Source: Strigamia acuminata | Taxonomy: Eukaryota; Arthropoda; Chilopoda; Geophilomorpha; Linotaeniidae | Assembly (NCBI GenBank): GCA_949358305.1 | Contig: OX442318.1 | Span: forward strand, 3,458,501-3,522,500 | Length of the DNA: 64,000 bases | Direction of reading: 5' to 3' | Notes under the pieces: model-generated | Told to the model about the DNA's origin: nothing | What the model saw: only the letters and a program-made list of their open reading frames with translations | The model's database searches: none | In this document: positions 59,114 to 64,000 of the stretch, in pieces | Layout of the letters: each line of letters starts with the position of its first letter | Position numbering within the stretch: the stretch's first letter is position 1 | Position numbers and translations under genes: made by a program

Positions 59114-59846
59114 ATGTCAGTAGTAAGTATTAAAATATGGGTTTTGTAAGGGTTATATTAATTTTTGTTTGTTTTAGTATTCATGCTACACAGAGATCAA
59201 TGCAGATGCACCTAGGTGTAATAATTACAACAGATTTGGTCTTGCACTTTCTGTTATGACTGCTGCAATGGGCCCAGCATGTTTGGTCATTCTGGGTATC
59301 AAATTATTTGTATTAGAAACAATTTTTAACTGATTAAATTTTGTTTCTTTGTTGCTTTTACAGGTGTTGTTAATTTCAGTAATTGTAAAGGGGAGAAATT
59401 TGTACCGATTTGTGTGATAGGGTTAGGTGCAACTACATTATTTAGGCTTATTCTGTATCTATTTACGAGGTTTTGGTATTGGGATTTTGATGAAAGAATG
59501 CCAAGTTGGTTTTGGCCAATTGATACCAATATTTGTGGGAATATCATTACGTATTTATTGAATTTATTAGTTCTGACATGGATTGGTGTAGGTATGTGGT
59601 GTTGGGAATTGTTATATTGATTTTTTTTTATTTGATTTGTCTGGTTTTATAGGAGCTGCTTTTACATTTGACACTGGGAAGGAATCAGCCAAGAACTGTG
59701 TTAAAGAATTCAAGACATTTTGTTTTTATTTGTATATTTATTTGTTTTCTGCTATTTTAATCGGATTAATTTATATCTTTGGACATTATGTGTATAAACA
59801 AATCTTAAAATACAGGCTCACTCAAGTTGGGTTCTATTCGAATTGA
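59114..59846 (+). CDS. Small four-helix membrane protein, TMEM272-like, four exons, 182 aa
   Basis: Exons: 59114-59122, 59178-59295, 59364-59591, 59653-59846 (549 bp). Four hydrophobic segments are visible: about residues 22-42 (LALSVMTAAMGPACLVILG), 58-78 (VPICVIGLGATTLFRLILYL), 105-125 (NIITYLLNLLVLTWIGVGAA) and 147-170 (YLYIYLFSAILIGLIYIFGH). The arrangement, with a charged cytosolic loop (YWDFDERMPSW) between helices 2 and 3 and a cysteine-containing loop between 3 and 4, recalls the TMEM272 group, but similarity is weak and DRAM-like or other tetraspan families are alternatives. The first exon encodes only three residues, so the start is less certain; Met within the second exon is also possible. 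Function unknown. It ends 68 bp before the mRpS9 start. Confidence 0.7.
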
Positions 59847-59914
59847 AATTTTGTTAATTTGTGTAAAAGAAATATTGTAAATAAATGAAACGTAAACAAA
59901 TAAAGTGTCAACAG

Positions 59915-62900
59915 ATGGCGTCGTTTGTCTTCGGTATAAACATGGCGGCTTGTTGTTTGAGTCGGTCGAAAATGATGAGAAAAATTGCGTTTTCTACGTC
60001 TAGAAGTGGTTTATATTTATTAAATGGAAATCAAAATGCGTGTCCGGTATGTATTCACTCTCTTTTACAATTTAAACTACCTATAACAACGATTTTTATA
60101 TATTTTTTTAAATTTTTTTTAGTCACATGTAGTAATGAAAAGACGTGAGAGTTCTCAAGCACAAGAAGAAAAATCACCAAAAGTTATTGAACCGGCTTCG
60201 CAGACTCCGGAAATTGCTGGGAAATCGGATAAAGCACGGAAAATTAGTTCGGCAATCAGGGCTTATTTACAACAGGCTCAAACCTACAGTAAAATGGAAA
60301 CAAAAATGTGTTTTTGTCACTGATTAACGAATATTTTGATGATTTTCAGATGAGTTTATCAAAAAGGAGACGGCGGAATACGAAATTGGGAAGCGGCATT
60401 TGGCTAATATAATGGGGAAAGACCCGGATGAGTTTACGCAGGATGATGTGGATGTAATGAAGGAGTGTTTGTGGTTTTAATTTGTGGGGTTGATGATTTT
60501 TTTGTATGTAGAAAGCGATTCAGTATTTATTGCCGTCTGGACTTTTTCAATTGAAAGCACGGCCAATGCTCAAGTCACCGCTAGAAATATTTCCTGCGAA
60601 AAAGGGTAAGATTTGACGTAATTTAGATGGATTTTTTGGAGATTTACGGTGATTTTTAATGAATTTTCGTGAGATTTGTCGATTTTCAATTATTTTTGTA
60701 ATTTTCAGCAAATTTTATTCGTATTTTAGTCGATTTTTTAATGAATTTTCAATCATTTTTGTGATTTTTAGTGGTTTATGTTCACTTTGTCAATGATTTT
60801 AATTGATTTTTGATGATTTTAATTGATTTTTGATGATTTTAATTGATTTTTGATGATTTTAATTGATTTTTGATGATTTTAATTGATTTTTGATGATTTT
60901 AATTGATTTTTGATGATTTTAATTGATTTTTGATGATTTTAATTGATTTTTGATGATTTTAATTGATTTTTGATGATTTTAATTGATTTTTGATGATTTT
61001 AATTGATTTTTGATGATTTTAATTGATTTTTGATGATTTTAATTGATTTTTGATGATTTTAATTGATTTTTGATGATTTTAATTGATTTTTGATGATTTT
61101 AATTAATTTTTGATGATTTTAATTGATTTTTTTAATCTTATTGTGTATAATTAAGAATTTTTAGTTAATATCTTGTGGTTTTTTGTTGAATTTTAATGAC
61201 TTTTGTGAGTTTTTGTTGATTCTTTCGATTAATTTTGTGAATTTCAACTGTTTCCAGTAGTTTTACATTTGATTTTCACTGATTTTCACTGATTTTTCAC
61301 TGGTTTTCACTTGATTTTCGTTACTAGAAACCTTTACTGGTAGTAAAAACACAAAAACTATTCGCTAACTCCATTTTTCTTCACTTTAGAGGCTCAATTC
61401 AATGAGGAAGGTCGTCCTTTTCATCCCCTTTTCTACACATCAAAACCCAACTACTACCAAGCTCTACACGTAAACACTCAATTCCGTTCTAACAACAATA
61501 ATAATAAAATATCAAAATAAAATAAAATGCTAGGACATTGCTGTCCACCTGGAGAAACTCAACAAACACGAAGACGAAATGCTGAAAAAAGGCATCGACA
61601 ACCCGGAAGCCGAATCACAAATGTAAAAATCAAAAAAATCAATAAACAATTCAAAAATAAATAAATTATTAAAATAATTAATTTCAGGTACTTAAAGGGC
61701 AGCGAATGGATCACCAAACCCGTGCTTGAGAAAAAATTGCTCGAATCACTCACGGACGACAAAGTAAACGCGATTTACCACAATTTATTGATGGAAATTA
61801 TGTAAAATTGATTAATTTTTTTTAATTTGCAGTATAGTTACTTCATTACTTGTATTTCCCGCTTGGTGGGGCACCGCTATTCCAAGTTGGCCGAGGAATT
61901 TGTTTCGTCGTTTCGCATCAAACTCGTGCAACAAACTCAGATTATGGAAATTCCGCCTGTAGGTTGATTGTGATTTGTTTTGTTTCGTTTTATTGTTAAT
62001 GTTTTGGGGTTTGTGTAGCTGAAATACGACGAGAAAGGCAGGCCGTATATGGATGCGAGCGCTCAGAGGAAGAAGGCGGTTGCGCAGGTTGTCGTACGTG
62101 GGAATGGTTCGGGCAAGATTGCAATCAACGGCGAAGATATCAATTATTTTAAGTTGATCCAGTACAAGTAAATGAATGATTTTGTAGTGTTTTTGAATTT
62201 GTGAGTTTTGGATTGTTTAATTTTTGTATTTTGGATTATTTAATTTTTGAATTTTGGATTATTCAATTATTGAATTTTGGATTATTCAATTATTGAAGTT
62301 TGGATTATTCAATTATTGAATTTTGGATTATTCAATTATTGAGTTTTCGATTATTCAATTTTTGGATTATTCAATTTTTGAATTTTGGATTGTTCAATTT
62401 TTCAATTTTGGATTGTTCAATTTGTCAATTTTGGATTATTCAGTTTTTGAATTTTAGATTGTTCTATTTTTGAATTTTGGATTGTTCAATTTTTGAATTT
62501 TGGATTGTTCAATTTTTGATTGTTCAATTTTTAAATTTTGGATTGTTCAATTTTTGAATTTTGGATTGTTCAATTTTTGAATTTTGGATTGTTCAATTTT
62601 TGAATTTTGGATTGTTCAATTTTTGAATTTTGGATTGTTCAATTTTTGAATTTTGGATTGTTCAATTTTTGAATTTTGGATTGTTCAATTTTTGAATTTT
62701 GGATTGTTCAATTTTTGAATTTTGGATTGTTCAATTTTTGATTGTTCAATTTTTAAATTTTGGATTGTTCAATTTTTGAATTTTGGATTGTTCAAGTTTT
62801 GAATTTTGGATTACCGTATTCAAGTTTTGAATTTTGGATTATTCAAGTTTTGAATTTTGGATTATATTCAAGTTTTGAATTTTGGATTATTCAAGTTTTG

Positions 62901-63381
62901 AATTTTGGATTATTCAAGTTTTGAATTTTGGATTATTCAAGTTTTGAATTTTGGATTATTCAAGTTTTGAATTTTTGAAATTTTCTAGAGAACAAATTAT
63001 GTTTCCATTAAATTTCACCAACATGATGGACGAAATTGACGTGGAAGCGACCGTCACTGTGCACAATGCGGGTCCGTCAGCCCAAGCAGGTGCAGTTCGG
63101 TATGGGATTTCGACGGCTTTGCGCAGTTTTTTGACGAAACAGGAAGTGGAGCGGATGAGATTAGGTTGGATATGTTTGTAAATTACAAAAGAAAAGGATT
63201 TATTAAATGTCCACAATTTCTTAGCGGGATTGTTGACTCTGGATCCACGAACTAAGGAGCGCAAAAAGCCCGGACAGAAGGGTGCGCGTGCAAAATTCAC
63301 CTGGTGAGACAATTTAAATGAGTTTGTTGATTTGTTGATTTAATTAAAAATGAGTTTTAATTTTTCAGGAAGAAGAGATGA
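59915..63381 (+). CDS. mRpS9: Mitochondrial small-subunit ribosomal protein uS9m, twelve exons, 427 aa
   Basis: Component of the mitochondrial 28S ribosomal subunit. Exons: 59915-60046, 60123-60288, 60350-60453, 60512-60605, 61390-61469, 61534-61622, 61688-61763, 61833-61958, 62019-62167, 62989-63164, 63225-63303, 63369-63381 (1284 bp). I chose the ATG at 59915; another in-frame ATG at 59942 ([14 protein letters not shown]) would give a typical basic presequence. The C-terminal third is the uS9 domain: [46 protein letters not shown], and [17 protein letters not shown] with the basic tail that reaches the decoding centre. The N-terminal mitochondrial extension has YLLPSGLF and [20 protein letters not shown], as in animal MRPS9. 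Slightly longer than human (396 aa). Introns 4 and 9 hold minisatellites. Confidence 0.95.
60790..61135. repeat. 20 bp tandem repeat in mRpS9 intron 4
   Basis: About 17 virtually identical copies of gattttaattgatttttgat; one of the most homogeneous arrays in the window. Confidence 0.98.
62210..62980. repeat. 23 bp tandem repeat in mRpS9 intron 9
   Basis: About 33 copies of ttggattgttcaatttttga plus att; the right end uses ttggattattcaagttttga. It runs to within about 10 bp of the splice acceptor at 62988. Confidence 0.95.
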
Positions 63382-63906
63382 GCAGGTAGACGATAAGATA
63401 AACAAAAAACATTTTGAATAAAAATACTTTTTTTTTAACACAGTTAGAAAATGGTTAATTTTGATCAAAAGTTCATTAGAAATGGTTAAATTTGATCAAC
63501 GGTGGCATAAAATTTGTCATTTTTTAGCAGAAATTTATTAGAAATGGTCTATTTTGCGTAGAAATTTGTTAAAATGGTCACTTTTGAGCAGAAATTCATT
63601 AAAAATGGTTGTCTTTTGACCAAAAAATGATCAATTTTGACTAAAAACTCTTCAAAATAACAAATTTTTGTCAAAAAATTGTTAATTTTAGCCAAAACTT
63701 CTTTTAAAACGACTCATTTTGCTCAAAACTCTTCAAAAATGGTTTTAAAAAATATACACAAAATCCAGGTTTTGTTTTTAAAAAAAGAAAATCAATAATA
63801 TTGTAACTGCATTTTAAGCCTCCACGTAGCGTGACGTACGGTATTTCATTAGCGTGTTGAAATTGAAACCACGCTTAATCATTTTTTAAGTCGGACTAAT
63901 TTAGTC
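63382..63906. other. mRpS9 3' region and spacer
   Basis: AATAAA at 63417-63422 is a good polyadenylation signal for mRpS9. A loose repeat with gaaatggt and ttgatcaa words fills 63440-63760. No gene is seen. Confidence 0.55.
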
Positions 63907-63945
63907 TATAAAACGACTTTGCCAAAACCTAAACGTCAATTCATC
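63907..63945 (+). promoter_or_regulatory. TATA-type core promoter of the next plus-strand gene
   Basis: TATA box TATAAAA at 63907-63913 and an initiator-like TCAATT with A at 63938, 31 bp downstream, which is the canonical spacing. The sequence after it (acaacaacaaccacaaacg) looks like a 5' UTR. The coding region is beyond the window. Confidence 0.55.
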
Positions 63946-64000
63946 CACAACAACAACCACAAACGAATAGATAAATATCGGCCAAACAGTTAGAGATTTT

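Noticed and set aside
1-64000. tRNA and rRNA genes
   Set aside because: I looked for T-loop GGTTCGAATCC-like words and conserved rRNA blocks on both strands and saw none convincing.

Overview
The window is a gene-dense stretch of an animal nuclear genome. It is AT-rich, with spliced genes, introns from 38 bp to several kb, GT-AG splicing plus one GC-AG intron, and many small DNA transposons. The ortholog set (Bora, TEX14, activin-type TGF-beta, ATPAF1, Greatwall, EPS8, AATF, CHERP, mRpS9) points to a protostome invertebrate. A short TTAGG run and the transposon load fit an arthropod, but I cannot name the species. I rebuilt every gene model by hand from splice sites. For each complete model the exon lengths add up to an exact multiple of three.

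Layout. 1-97: first exon of an unrecognised minus-strand gene. 455-3860 (+): bora. 4045-11853 (-): TEX14-like pseudokinase, 23 exons, tail to tail with bora. 14539-18411 (+): activin/inhibin-beta ligand behind a TATA box. 20319-21811 (-): ATPAF1, head to head with 22148-27902 (+): Greatwall/MASTL kinase. 27903-36385: repeats, hAT-like elements and candidate noncoding EPS8 first exons. 36386-48767 (+): EPS8, 17 coding exons, its introns packed with transposons. 50169-52826 (-): AATF, head to head over 159 bp with 52986-58716 (+): CHERP. 59114-59846 (+): small four-helix membrane protein. 59915-63381 (+): mRpS9. A TATA promoter near 63907 starts the next gene.

Three of the genes act around mitosis: Bora and Greatwall promote mitotic entry, and TEX14 is tied to cytokinesis in vertebrates. 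The right-hand cluster (AATF, CHERP, mRpS9) is housekeeping ribosome and RNA biology. No operon-like logic is evident.

Two structural features stand out. First, most introns and intergenic gaps longer than about 400 bp carry a private minisatellite, and the unit lengths cluster near 20-23, 30-33 and 41 bp, roughly whole helical turns. Second, DNA transposons with clear target-site duplications lie throughout EPS8; one hAT-like element sits exactly at the EPS8 stop codon and supplies part of it.
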